Origin: Cliona cf. orientalis
Taxonomy: Eukaryota; Porifera; Demospongiae; Clionaida; Clionaidae
Direction of reading: 5' to 3'
DNA: 64,000 nucleotides
Assembly (NCBI GenBank): GCA_963930775.1
Contig: OZ005690.1
Span: 9,884,411 to 9,948,410 of the forward strand
Shown here: positions 13,261-24,532 of the stretch, in pieces
Layout: every line of letters starts with the position of its first letter
Position numbering within the stretch: the stretch's first letter is position 1
The notes under the pieces: model-generated
Told to the model about the DNA's origin: nothing
Database searches by the model: none
Seen by the model: only the letters and a program-made list of their open reading frames with translations
Made by a program: the position numbers and the translations under genes

Positions 13261-15826
13261 TTTTTCGATAACACAAACCAATCTGGTCCAGCTCTATATT
13301 ATAAATCCAATTGAATAGTAATGTGCATACTGGCATTAATATAATCAAGCAGTTATTGACCCAACACACCAATAATATATATATACTGAGTGCATGGTAT
13401 TGCAATAATAATCTGGGAATGGGATTTCTTGAAGCAGTTGACTCATACATGTAGCTGTGTCTCTAGAGATAGGTAGCTAACTACATTAAGTTTAGTTGGA
13501 ATTATTGCTTTGAAAATTATTATTATTATTAATAATGCCTTCAGATGGTTAATCAGCAACACAATTCAGAGTGGCCTACTTTTCTCTTGATCAAAAAATT
13601 TAATAGTAATATTGGTTTGTGTGGTTTACCACAGTGACCAGGTTGTTGTGAATGGGATGCCACAAACTGTACTGCATGTGGAGTTCAAGTTAGTTGACCA
13701 GTTGCACTAGAGTTATGGACTGTGAGTTTCTAGTTTTACTCTTAGCTGATCCGAACCAACATGCAATTCAGTGTAGCTGGTAAAATTATCTCTGTATGGT
13801 ATCTGCATGTAGCTAGTCAGCGAAATCTGCTTTAGTTGACTAGTATCTTAGTATACCTAGGTATCTCAACAGGCTGAGCTCACTCACTAAGCCAACTAAT
13901 TTTGCTGCCCTACCCATCAAGAGTATGCTACCATGTATCTATAGCAAGGTATAGCTATAATATCAAGTTCCATAATTATGTACATGACTTTCTTGCTCCC
14001 TTCATGTCAATTGTACATAATATCATTAGGTGGGGATGAGCATTAATTGATGTTCAATTTTGCCAAGACCTGAAAGGGTGGTTTTGATCCATGATCATTA
14101 TAGTGGAATCAGTGTTCCTGGTAAATTTCTTCTTATAGATACTCACAAGCATAACCAATGACTCGGACTAATACTATGTAACTTTGTGTAATTCTAATAC
14201 ATCCACTAGAAGTACTGTAATATGTACATTTAGCTAGATTCGCTTTGTACAGATACCCCGTGTACATTAAATTATTAGTGTGCACCCCCCCCCGACATAA
14301 ATAGATTTCACAAAGTTAACATACATGCCCTTCTTTCCTAATTACTATGTATCCATACCGTCGATATCCCTTCTGATATAAATCAATATTTGACCAACAC
14401 ACCCTCCTTCCCTTCATTATCCATCATCCATAGGGGGTGTATGCTTATTAAATGGAATAGCCCATATTCACCTGAAAGAGCTACTCAAGAAGAGGCAGAC
14501 AATTGCAAGAGTCTTACTTGGTAACCTGAAGTGTTCTCTACGAAGTGCAATCCACCTCCGGCCCAGTGAAGGCAGTACTAGCTTTCATCGAGAGCTGTTT
14601 CTGAGAGTTTCAAGTTGAGAAGTTCTAGCCAACAATTTCTAGGAAAAGCCTTGATTCTGTTCTTGAACAGCTAGCTGTACTGGTTCTAGCGTGGCCTAGG
14701 CTAGTCCATTGTCTAGATGTGGTTTTGTTCGTTAGGCGGGGCTACATGGATTCCAGGAAGCAGGAAACATTTGTGGCTTGTTACACTCTTGTAGTATAGC
14801 TATAGCAGTCGCCGGGATAAACCATGGACTTAGAATGCTCTGTCTGCGCAGGTGGAGCATTCTAGGTGATTTATCCCGGCAACTGCGTGTAATCATATCA
14901 TGTATCCCACCATGCAGCTACACGTATATTGCTGGTACTTTGGGTACTGTACACTATAGGGAAGAAAAAGATATAGTGGTAGCATTGCTATAGAAGTTAC
15001 AATAATATTCAAATAATATTATACTAAAATTAATATACTATATACCAGATATCAATAATTCTATGCCTGTTTTGTGTTTACGTTGGTGGCTATAGATGTT
15101 GGTATTCTACTGTGTGATAACTCTTATCTTATTGTAATACTATAGAATGTATTGTTAACCTGAACACTTCTTTAGTTGTGTGAATACCCTTCTGGTTTAT
15201 ATCAATGCCTACTTTGTTCTTTTTGTGTTAGTACTTTTTCCTACCCTAGTTTTCCTATATAAGCACACATTTTTATTCCATATGTTGTCTTCCACTTTTG
15301 TTGATATTCAACTCTAAAACTCCAATTCTTCGTGTTACGGTGCTTGCCTATTCGATAGACTCGCAGAATCCCTTCACATGTAGGAGTTAGCTAAGTTGAT
15401 TAAGTATTGAGGGTAGTATTCAAGTTTTAATCATTGCATCATAGGGGTCCTCTCAGTTAATTAAGTATTGAGGATACAACTACTCAAACTGCTCCTCCAT
15501 ATAAATATAGGTAGGTACTCTTATTAACTGGAATACCGGAATCATGCAGCAGTGCATGGTGCATGAGGGTTCCATGCAGATCTGCACTGCTGCAGTGCAT
15601 TTATGTTAATTTTAGATTTCAATTGTTGCTTAAATGAAACATAATATACTAACTCTATACAACTCTAATTTCAGTCAGCTCACAGTACACTAATAAAATG
15701 CTATTATGACTATACTAGCTATAGCTACTAGCTAGATTTAATGTTAGCTACTAATTAGCTTTGTTGTTTGAATTAATTGCTGCTTTCTTATTGAAATTTT
15801 GCTTTATCCATGTCCACCATTACTAG
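13261..15826. other. Gene-free stretch with repeat ends
   Basis: This AT-rich interval holds a GGGCTATTCC-type element (right end ATTAAATGGAATAGCCC at 14463, left end poorly defined near 14263) and a small hairpin at 14806-14885. No exon or RNA gene is seen. Confidence 0.6.
14806..14885. repeat. Foldback, GCCGGGATAAA arms
   Basis: GCCGGGATAAA and TAGAATGCTC on the left are matched by GAGCATTCTA and TTTATCCCGGC on the right, with an outer CAGT/ACTG pair. No target duplication could be defined. Confidence 0.6.
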
Positions 15827-16633
15827 CTAACACAACTTATACACAGGGCGCCCATGAAGAGGTTGAGTGTAGCGAAAATTGTAATTGATACGAGCTCCAT
15901 ATTTGTCAGTAACCATCTTCAGATCAGCCAGATAATCTTCGGGCACATCAATTTCATACTTGAAAATGAACCACTGTACTGTCTCACTGCATGGTGGAGT
16001 AGTGAGTGAGCCTTCGTAGTAGTAGTAGTATCGGTTATTTGGCATAAATGACCGCAAGAGAATACCGGACACGTCCACCGGATCAGAATAACATGATCTG
16101 ATCTTTGATACATCCAATTGTTTGTAGATTTTGGGGTTATATATACTGCGTGATTTTGGCCAAGCGGAGCGCCCACGAGTGCTCAACACAGCAAGGGGAT
16201 TGGCATTTTTTTCATTTAAGCCCACTTTTTTATGCACAAAGTGAATTTCAAGGTCTGAAGCTCTACCATCAATCAAATGCTCACTTTCATCCCAGTGCAT
16301 ATGAAACTGCAATAGTTTGTATTGCCCCTTTGGTGTATACATAATCGCATTTACGTTGGGATTTGGGGTAAACTCCACTGTATGGCCATCTTTGTTTTCC
16401 CAAGTTCCAGACATTGGTTGAAAGTAGTCCTTGTTAAATCGCAAGTCTGGAACCTTTGCACAGTAAAGGTTCCTGGTATTGATATCGATCGGTGATTGTC
16501 TGTACACATCATCATACGTACAGATTCCAGGCCACAAATCTGGACGATCATAGCTCCAAGTCGACTTACAAGTTTTTGATTGAGCAAGAGTGAAGATTGC
16601 TGCAATGGTGAGGACACCAATGAATCCTTTCAT
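15827..16633 (-). CDS. Secreted alpha-carbonic anhydrase
   Basis: A 268-residue intronless frame that interconverts CO2 and bicarbonate. Residues 1-19 form a signal peptide (GFIGVLTIAAIFTLAQS). Zinc ligands are visible as H111 and H113 in FHMHW and H131 in EIHFVH; E118 and E129 fill the supporting positions; T211/T212 lie in the SLTTPPC motif; H84 in the DGHTVEF context is the likely proton shuttle. Length and motif order match the alpha class. Cysteines at 22, 38, 58, 181, 215 and 268 fit an extracellular disulphide-bonded protein. No GPI signal or membrane segment follows the domain. In sponges, secreted alpha-CAs include the astrosclerins of the biomineral matrix (family knowledge); whether this one does that is unknown. 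All key residues are present, so it should be active. Confidence 0.95.
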   Translation of the reverse strand: MKGFIGVLTIAAIFTLAQSKTCKSTWSYDRPDLWPGICTYDDVYRQSPIDINTRNLYCAKVPDLRFNKDYFQPMSGTWENKDGHTVEFTPNPNVNAIMYTPKGQYKLLQFHMHWDESEHLIDGRASDLEIHFVHKKVGLNEKNANPLAVLSTRGRSAWPKSRSIYNPKIYKQLDVSKIRSCYSDPVDVSGILLRSFMPNNRYYYYYEGSLTTPPCSETVQWFIFKYEIDVPEDYLADLKMVTDKYGARINYNFRYTQPLHGRPVYKLC

Positions 16634-16700
16634 TCTGTCAGATATGATCGATATGCTCGGTTGTGGTGCAAAAAGATACTGATATTATTGCAAGACTAGG

Positions 16701-16709
16701 TTTTATATA
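16701..16709 (-). promoter_or_regulatory. TATA box of the carbonic anhydrase gene
   Basis: TATATAAAA on the minus strand lies about 70 bp upstream of the ATG, a spacing consistent with a TATA-driven promoter and a short 5' UTR. Confidence 0.6.
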
Positions 16710-16742
16710 GGCTTGCAAAGAACTGTCATGACAGTATGCATA

Positions 16743-16920
16743 CAGTGGAACCCCACCACTTAACGGCCACCCTGGCCTATCTATGTTGAAGGGCCACTCA
16801 CCTTGGTCCCGATTGCATCGCCATATAAAATAGTACTTAAGAAACCCTGGTTTGCAGCTATGCAGCCACGTACCCCTCTATACTCCGTACAACGGCCGCG
16901 TATTGTGGCCCCAAAAGTGA
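16743..16920. mobile_element. Pogo-like repeat, left end only
   Basis: TA followed by CAGTGGAACCCC and ACTTAACGGCCACC resembles the complete elements at 32728 and 31571. No matching right end was found. The rest of the interval up to 17920 (including two GGTAAAGGTCGTCAA motifs near 16979 and 17021 and a T run at 17581) shows no gene. Confidence 0.45.
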
Positions 16921-17920
16921 TGCTCACCAATACATAATAATTGACCTCGCACTACGGCCAGCTCCACCCACTTAATCTAGGTAAAGGTCGTCAACGATCA
17001 GTTCCGCCAACTTTAATCAAGGTAAAGGTCGTCAATGGGCGCGGTTATCGCTCCAGCTCTCCTCTCTCTCTCGCGAGCTTAATGGCCAGATATTAGGCCA
17101 AGCTTTGTAGATTCCTTGTTTCCTGTCACCCGCCCGCATCCTTTCTAGGCTACCGCATCTACAATTATTATTGAATTTTCAGGCTTATGAATCTCATTAG
17201 CAGGTGGCCCTTAATGATATTCATGGAGGAAGCAGTCGTATAATAATTCTGCAGTATTGTGGCCTATGAATAATAATTTTTTAGGCAATTATAGATAGCT
17301 AATAACCGCCCGCCCGCATACTCTTGGCATCTTGATGGTGACGGGAAACAAGGATATTATTACTACTGGCCTTAGCATGGAATCTCATGACAGGCCTGAC
17401 CTCCCTTCACTGTGCAAGTCTAAATTCTGCTAGGCAGAGAACTCTCAAAGTATGTCACCCTGCTTAAGGTTCGCAAAAAGTGGCCGGAACAGTGTTGGAA
17501 AACGGGAAATAACATTTTGGAAGGCGTATCTTATTGCGGTTGTATCGCCTAATTAATTAACTATTTGCGGTTTATTATTATTTTTTTTTTTTTTATATTT
17601 CTGAAGTAGTAGAGTTATTTTCCATTTCATTATCATGGTGACTGATAGCAGCACTGAGTCCTGGACAAGACAAGCAGGAGAAGCATCTTTCTCGAGAACA
17701 CAGTGAACCTCTTGAACACCATCACGGACAATTGGAGTTTGCGCATGCGCTGTAGGTCACACGTACGTTTCCCAAAGTGTACGTCAGAAAAATCGCCACT
17801 CGGAATTGCCGGAAATGAACAATCAATCTGAAAGTACGGTAGTACAGCTAGATTTAGACAGTCCTTAATTTAGCCTAACTGAGAAGTAGACTGCATTGTA
17901 TGTAGCTAACTCGTGCAGTC

Positions 17921-19751
17921 ATGACTTCATTCAACAGTACTGACCGATATGTTGTTAATAATCCGGAGGGCATTGTCGTTTCTGGAAAGAAAGACTCAGA
18001 ATCTACAGCTATGAAGGAGAATAATTGTGCACTTGACATGGATTTCGACGATGAAGACCCAATGGTGAACACTCGTCAGAGAAATTTCTTATGGGGGCTT
18101 TGGATGTTGATTCTCTTCATCATCATTGCTGCTTTATCTACTGTACTAAGTGTAACATGGGCTATCTTGGCTTTCAACTCTGAAGTTTACAAGCAAGCAG
18201 CTTTGAGTTCAGTTATCATCAATGTAACTCTATTGGGATTGGGATACTTTCTTTTTGCTTTTGTTGTTATACCATTGTTTACAAGACTTTACAAGAGGCG
18301 AGAAGCTCCAAGCTGTTGGACACGTTCTTTCTATGTGGTCACCCTTTTGCTTACCTCAATTGTTCACATTGGAACATTTGTTGCAGGCTATATCCAAGCG
18401 TTTGGCTTTGTGGACCCATATCCTGATCGCGAAAATAATGCAACTGATACAAATTCTAACTTGTTACTCATCTTTCGACCTGTAGCTGCATCACTGAATT
18501 TCTTCTCTGCCTTCTGCGCCTACATATTGATCTTGTTTGTATATTGCATTATCAATCAAAATCCATGGAGAAGGTGCGGGAGTAATGGACACTGTGTGAT
18601 TTCATGTACACTCTTCAATCTTCTATTTGTGGCCGTCTCTGTATTTTTCTTGTTGACTTTACAAGCTCGTGATTACGTGATTGGATCACTATCGACTGGA
18701 GTGATATTTGGTGGAGTATTTCTTGGACTTCTTATTTTATTTGGTTTAGTAGGTGGACTGTGTATGATCAAATATACAGCCTTACAGCATGTCAATTTCA
18801 TACGACTGGTGTGGTTTGCTACCGGTGGTGCTGGTTGTATTGCATTGGCTGTGTTCCTGTCACAACCAGGTGGTTTCACCATTGCATTTATGGCTGGATT
18901 TATTGGAGCCGTGTCAATCTTGGCTTCATGCTGCACAGGTTGTTTCTGCTACTTTCATCTTAACCATGGAGGACGTTACTATTATGTTACTCGGTACACC
19001 TTCGCTTGCTTCAGAACCGGTGAGTTACATAATATTATGCATGCACCCATAGCTTCACAACCCATGCAATACATCATACATAACATTTTATGCTGCTCTT
19101 TTTTTTACTTTAACATTAATTATCCTATATATAGGAAGTATCAGACCAGCAACCACTGAAGAATTTAATATAGTGTCACGGAAATTTACTGAAAGTTGGG
19201 TAAAAGGAACTTGTCCCAGAGTTGACTTCGTGTTTGTTATTAGAAATCGTGATCTAAAGCATAAATGGCTCATGTACAAGCGTAAACTACAAGATAAAGA
19301 AGTTGAAGTTTACTTTCATGGATCACAGCTAGGTTGTCACATCACGTGCACGAAGAAACTTTGTAGAACTAATCATCTTTGTGGTATCTGTAACATCTCC
19401 TCGGTTGGTATGGAACGTCAATACAACAAAAAGAACATAAAGTTCCAGAGGTTTGGTCCAGGTGTTTATTTAGCACCAAATTCTTCTAAATGTCATGACT
19501 ACACGCTTGGTGCCCATGACTACAGAGCCATGCTCTTCTGTTACGTGTGCCCAGGAAAGAAGTATATGCTAACTAAAACTGATCAAAACCTAGTAGGTCC
19601 ACCTCATGGATATGATAGTATATACGGTGAAACTGAACATGGAGGGGACTTGAATTATCCTGAAATTGTTCTGCCTGATCCAGATGCTGTTTTGCCTCGC
19701 TACATTATTGTGTACAAAAAGGATGGAGTTGGAAATCCTCGTAATCGCTAA
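17921..19751 (+). CDS. Eight-span membrane protein with C-terminal PARP-like ADP-ribosyltransferase domain
   Basis: Exon 1 (17921-19019) and exon 2 (19135-19751) join in phase (ACC-G|GA) to give 571 residues. The N-terminus is acidic (DMDFDDEDP), followed by eight hydrophobic segments at about residues 56-85, 92-120, 137-163, 182-212, 226-251, 255-284, 294-317 and 318-344. Exon 2 encodes an ADP-ribosyltransferase fold: VEVYFHGS (H428), a Cys cluster (C434, C438, C443, C449, C452), FQRFGPGVYLAPNSSK (Y478), PGYRAML-like AHDYRAMLF, GPPHGYDSIYG, NYPEIVLP and LPRYIIVYK. The catalytic Glu expected near the final strand is not present (Arg/Tyr there), so only mono-ADP-ribosylation, or no activity, is predicted. 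With an even number of spans, both termini share a side, most simply the cytosol. The fusion is unusual. Exon 1 matches no named transporter I can recognise. A decayed copy of the domain lies at 24058. Confidence 0.85.
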
Positions 19752-20921
19752 ATTGATAACACATTAGCACTTCTCCTTAACCCATATAACTTGCATTGTT
19801 GTGAAAGTTAACCAGTTCTTCCATACACCTACTATTGTACCTATAGGATTCCACTATATCTGGACATTGATTGTACTGTTTTCATACTGTGGGCTTTGAA
19901 GGAAGCCATCGAGAATAAGCTATATGGACATTACCCTTTCTACTATCTAACAGTATCTATTTAAGGTCCGGAATATTTTTTCCAGATTCCAGAAAATTTT
20001 ACACTATTATAAGCCTTAATTGGCTTAGGATCTAAGCCACCCCCTGCTAGGATATATAAGCCAATCTCGACTTAGCCACACTTCAGCCTCATCCGTATAT
20101 AAAGTAATACTCTTTTATTCACTTGCATAAGATCTGCGTATACCAAAAAGTAATTGTGATATTTCATATTATACACCTATTTTGGTGAAATTTAATAATC
20201 CCATCCTAAATTAGTCAGTTATATGAAGACAGTAATACATGGGAACAATATGAAACTGCAGCTGAATGTATGTGGCTTCTGTGTGTGTGAGGGTGCATGA
20301 GCATTTTGTGCATACTCAGCACAGTAACTGTACATAATATCTTGTAGCTTTGGTGGTCTCATTTATACACCCCAAACTTTCTGGGTACCAAAACCAGATC
20401 TGTGCCTTTGTTTTTATGTCTATATTCATAATCTTGAGTGGTGTAAACAGGTGGCATAGAGTTGGTGACTTCTGTGTGTATAAGGATGAGCACTGTAGCT
20501 ATATTATGTACTCAATGTAAGTCGGTACTGTACATAATATCTTGTAGCTTTTTTTGGCCTTGTTTATGCACCGTGGTCCCAACACTTTCAATTCATTTTT
20601 AAAAAAAAGTGAAATTGTTATTTAATGCAAGTTTATCTTTATGTATACCTCAATTGTAAATTAGGGCGTTGTCATCACTCGTGTGGTCCAAACAAGACAC
20701 ATTATGATCAATCATCCATGAATGTTTATGATAATATTATATTATCACCATTAATATTTACTTCATGTCCTGGTGATATTCCATCCACCACTTTCATTAT
20801 TCATGATACATGAATAACGAGGATGCATCCAGGTGGCATTCCATGGCCAGAAGACCGAATATAAATATGTGGCATATAGAAAAAGGGGTGGATGACATAG
20901 TATCCATCAATAAACAACTAT
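19752..20921. other. 3' flank and gene-free stretch
   Basis: TACATAATATCTTGTAGCTT occurs twice (about 20332 and 20513) with similar neighbourhoods, a partial tandem duplication of roughly 180 bp. Nothing coding is seen. Confidence 0.5.
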
Positions 20922-21654
20922 CAGTCTACGCTAAGACCTCGGTACTATGGAATGTTATCATCAATCAACCGCGGTAGACGTATACGCGCGCCACAGTCAG
21001 GAAGGGTGGTCTATGAATATAATTATTTGCGCATGCCTCGCGTACACTCGCTTGAACTTCGCCGAAACAGAGCGATGACTGGAGATGGCCATGAAGATCG
21101 GTTCATAAATAACAAACAGTTGTAGGTAGGGAGTCGAAACCTGTTATAGAGACTAGTAGTAAGGTAGATCTATTAGCCTCAGTTCAGTTTAGTTAGTACT
21201 ACGGTATTGTACATGAAGCTATTTATGTGAGAATTGTTGAATTATTTCTGATATTTGAGCTGGTGTTTCTGGAGGTAACGACAACGATATGTCTCCAGTA
21301 TTTGTCAAGATACTTACCTGAAAGTTAGCTCCCAGATTTGTAACTATGAACTGCTGGAGGCTATTTGCTGCATGTTGAACACTCGACTGAAGTTGGAGGC
21401 GGCCAGACTCGTCTAAGGACCGTTTGGCCTTGTTCTGCTCGAATGACCGGCCAGAATCTATGATTTTATACTCCCAGGTGTTCTATAATCCCTTTGCACT
21501 ATGTGTTTTAAGTGTGTAGCTTACATCTCTTATATCTAGGTAGCTACGAAAATTTTAGTACATGCATTATTCCACCATGCGGTCGCCCATATACTACTGT
21601 ACAGCTGCTCAAACCACATTCCAGAGCCAATTAAGGCGGTCTTAGCGTAGACTG
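20922..21654. mobile_element. Foldback element with CAGTCTACGCTAAGACC ends
   Basis: CAGTCTACGCTAAGACC at 20922 and its inverse ending at 21654 bracket 733 bp. The flanks share only TAT, so the target duplication is uncertain. No coding frame is seen inside. Confidence 0.5.
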
Positions 21655-21835
21655 TATCAGCATACTTTGCTTGGACCACACAATAAGTGGTGGCGGTTCA
21701 CCTTGAAAAGATATTTGCAACTGAGCTAACAAAGACCTTGTATTAAAATAACAATTCACTTTTCCCAGTGTGCATACTCAATGTAAATCATGCAAATATG
21801 AATATGTGGAAAAAAATTTAGTAGCTAAATCCAAT

Positions 21836-23172
21836 GGGCAAGTGGATTTAGCGGAAACGGACGAAAACGGAAACGAAAACGAACGCGGAAACGAAAACGA
21901 AAAAGGAAATGGTCGTCAAGAAGGTTCCAAATGTGGTATAGGTCGACGATCTTGTAAGCCTACTTTATTATGCAAGATAGATGCTAGCTACATAAATTAT
22001 ATCGTGGGCCAACATATGCTGAAAGTTTGCCTGTCTGGAGTCTGGCAGGACCTAGCCTCGTTCCCAGGCCTTTCAAGAAGGGCCTGGGTACGAGGCTAGG
22101 CAGGACCTTTCTGGTCTTTGCATTTGGTAGCTATCTGACAGTGAATTGAATGTCTATATAATTTGTCAGATGTTTAATAATCATATTAATTGATAAGCCA
22201 GGGGTGGGTAAGTACTATAGTAACATGCTGGTAGTGAACTCATGTAAGTTGTATCTTGAAACTGAAAATTTAATGCAAATTATTGTAATTAGGGTTGTTA
22301 CTGGTAGTTCATAAATATGGAAAGTCAGCATTTACACACATAAAATTATGTAGTTAATAATATATAGCTATTGTTGTTGGTTCCTTAGGTGCCCTTGATG
22401 TCTCTGGTGTCATTGGTGCCCTTGGTGTCTCTGGTGCCATTCGGTGCCCCTGGTGCTCCTGGTGTCGTTGGTGCCTCTGGTGTCATTGGCCACTACCTAG
22501 CTTTAAGCTGAGCCTATATAGGGCCTGGGGATGAGGCTCAGGCTGGCATTGATGACCTACAGTCATCAGGGCCAGGGCCAGAGTTTGTAGATACCTTCAA
22601 CTAAATACATGTAGCATAGATCAGTAGAGAACTACCAGATAGGTCAAATATAATATTATATCTTATGTATCGGGTCAAGGTTCTGTAATATTATATAGCT
22701 GATCATGAATGATGACAGTACTACATGTGCTGTTTAGCAAATAGGGGTGATAATGGAATGCGAGACTAGGGTGAAAAGTGTACTGATTGGCAAACGTGCA
22801 TGTGAGACTCCAAGTGCTCCACATCACACGGCCCCGTTTTAGGATAGCTGCATAGCCAAGTCATACTTTTTCAGCCCAATATTGGAAAGCATTTACATAA
22901 GCTAGCTACCTGTGGCTAAATGCAAAGATCAGAAAGGTCCTGCCAGACTCCAGACAGGCAAATTTTCAGCGTATGTTAGCCCACGATATTATATAGCTCG
23001 AATGAGCAGCCTGTGACAAGTCTCTGGACTAATAAAGCTGACAAGGTCGTCGACCTATACCACATTTGTAACCTTCTTGACGACCATTTCCTTTTTCGTT
23101 TTCGTTTCCGTGTTCGTTTTCGCGTTCGTTTTCGTTTCCGTTTTCGTCCGTTTCCGCTAAATCCACTTACCC
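21836..23172. mobile_element. Long-TIR GGG-ended element, 1337 bp, 9-bp target duplication
   Basis: Inverted arms of roughly 300 bp start GGGCAAGTGGATTTAGCGG and GGGTAAGTGGATTTAGCGG. AAATCCAAT flanks both ends (21827-21835, 23173-23181). The arms carry CGGAAACGAAAAC-type repeats that create mirrored Lys/Asn/Glu-rich or Arg/Phe-rich open frames, not a real protein. The centre has a short GGTGTC/GGTGCC repeat (22385-22490). No transposase. The size of the duplication and the GG.. ends fit a Mutator-like non-autonomous element (inference). Confidence 0.88.
22053..22098. mobile_element. Minimal TAGCCTCG element, 46 bp, nested
   Basis: It consists of little more than two TAGCCTCGTNCCCAGGCC termini back to back. 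GGCAGGACC flanks it at 22044-22052 and 22099-22107. The opposite arm of the host element (22936-22944, inverted) preserves the uninterrupted site, so the insertion is shown directly. Confidence 0.93.
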
Positions 23173-24057
23173 AAATCCAATGGAAGTTTGATATCACCAA
23201 TATAACTAGAACACCTGTTATAAAAAGGAAATTTGGTAGGATCATGACTGCATGGATAGCAGATTTACTATCATACTGTACTGATACTGTGTTTGAAACA
23301 TCAAAGCAAATACCTCACCAGTCAGACAGGGTACTGATTACTTTTAACAACTACTTGCTGAGTGATCCTTTTTGCTTTCTCAAGAGATATTATAGCGCAG
23401 TATTATGCCCCTATATCTGAAAGTGGAGTGATGTATAGGTTGTGGTTAACTGGTTCTGGATGCTTGCATGGTACATCATAACAATGTCATACACACCTTG
23501 GCAATTAATGATCAAAAGTATATCCTGCCTCCATGGATGCAATAGATCAACCATGCTATGCTAATGGGTTGGTTCATGGCTGGACACAAAATTTACAAAC
23601 AAGAGCACTTACCAGAGTCACGGGTTATGATTGTGGTAAACATGCACATGTGCACAGGACAACATAGGGTTTTCCCTGGGACTTTTCCTGGCTTCTGAGT
23701 CTGGTCTTTTGGGAGTCCGCCCACTAAATGATCGTTAAAACTGTGGAGTGGCTTTACTACATAATATTATGTGGTAAGATTCATGGTTTGTTTTTATTAT
23801 CTGATCTGATCTGATAAGATTAAGGATTTTACATCTTTCTTCCATGATACACACACACAAAAGTGTCATTTAGACAGTCCTGCATGAAATAATAATAATT
23901 GTCCCATAATCTCTCATTAGTTTTGTTATCTCAAAGTATAACCTGAGCTACAAGTACAATGCTTATATACAAGCAGCTTACACTTAAAGGGCATGCAGTA
24001 TCTTTATGGAAGCAGACTGCCATGTAACACTGTGGCCACTAAATTCTTTTACAGGGA

Positions 24058-24213
24058 CACTCATGATTAGTGTGGCATCTGTAACATACCCCTGCAGCAT
24101 TTGTTTGACAGTCAGTATTCAAAAGATCTATTAACACTGACTACAAGTGTGTCGGTCCTGGACTTTACTTAGCTACACTCTCTTCAAAGACCAATGACTA
24201 TAGCTACACTTGG
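24058..24213 (+). pseudogene. Decayed fragment of the PARP-like domain
   Basis: Two blocks match the gene at 17921 in order: THD(stop)CGICNI, aligned to TNHLCGICNI, then in another frame VGPGLYLATLSSKTNDYSYT, aligned to FGPGVYLAPNSSKCHDYT. A stop codon and a frameshift separate them. No membrane-domain remnant was found next to it. A retained fragment of a second family member is the simplest reading. Confidence 0.75.
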
Positions 24214-24532
24214 TACATACGTCTACTGACCATATTTCTCTGTGATGTTTCAAGGTCCAGAAAAAGAGTTGAGGCACCCACCTGGGCTTAAATTTAAATA
24301 TTGATCTAATCATTTTGTGAACACCTATTACTCAAATTCATTGTGCTGTTAACAACCACATGCACACTAGAATGTATATAGGCGCCAAGCACACACTCTC
24401 TGTCGATCATTACCATGGCAACCATTTACACAAATTAGTGTACACGACTTACTATCCATAATTGTGGCCCCTAATCAGATTTCTGAGAGAAACTGTGGAT
24501 TCTTAAGAAGATATAATACACCCAGTGAATTG

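Noticed and set aside
21770..22099. Lys/Asn/Glu-rich 109-residue frame and its mirror at 22976-23420
   Set aside because: Both are translations of the inverted arms of one transposon, with no start, splice or family support.
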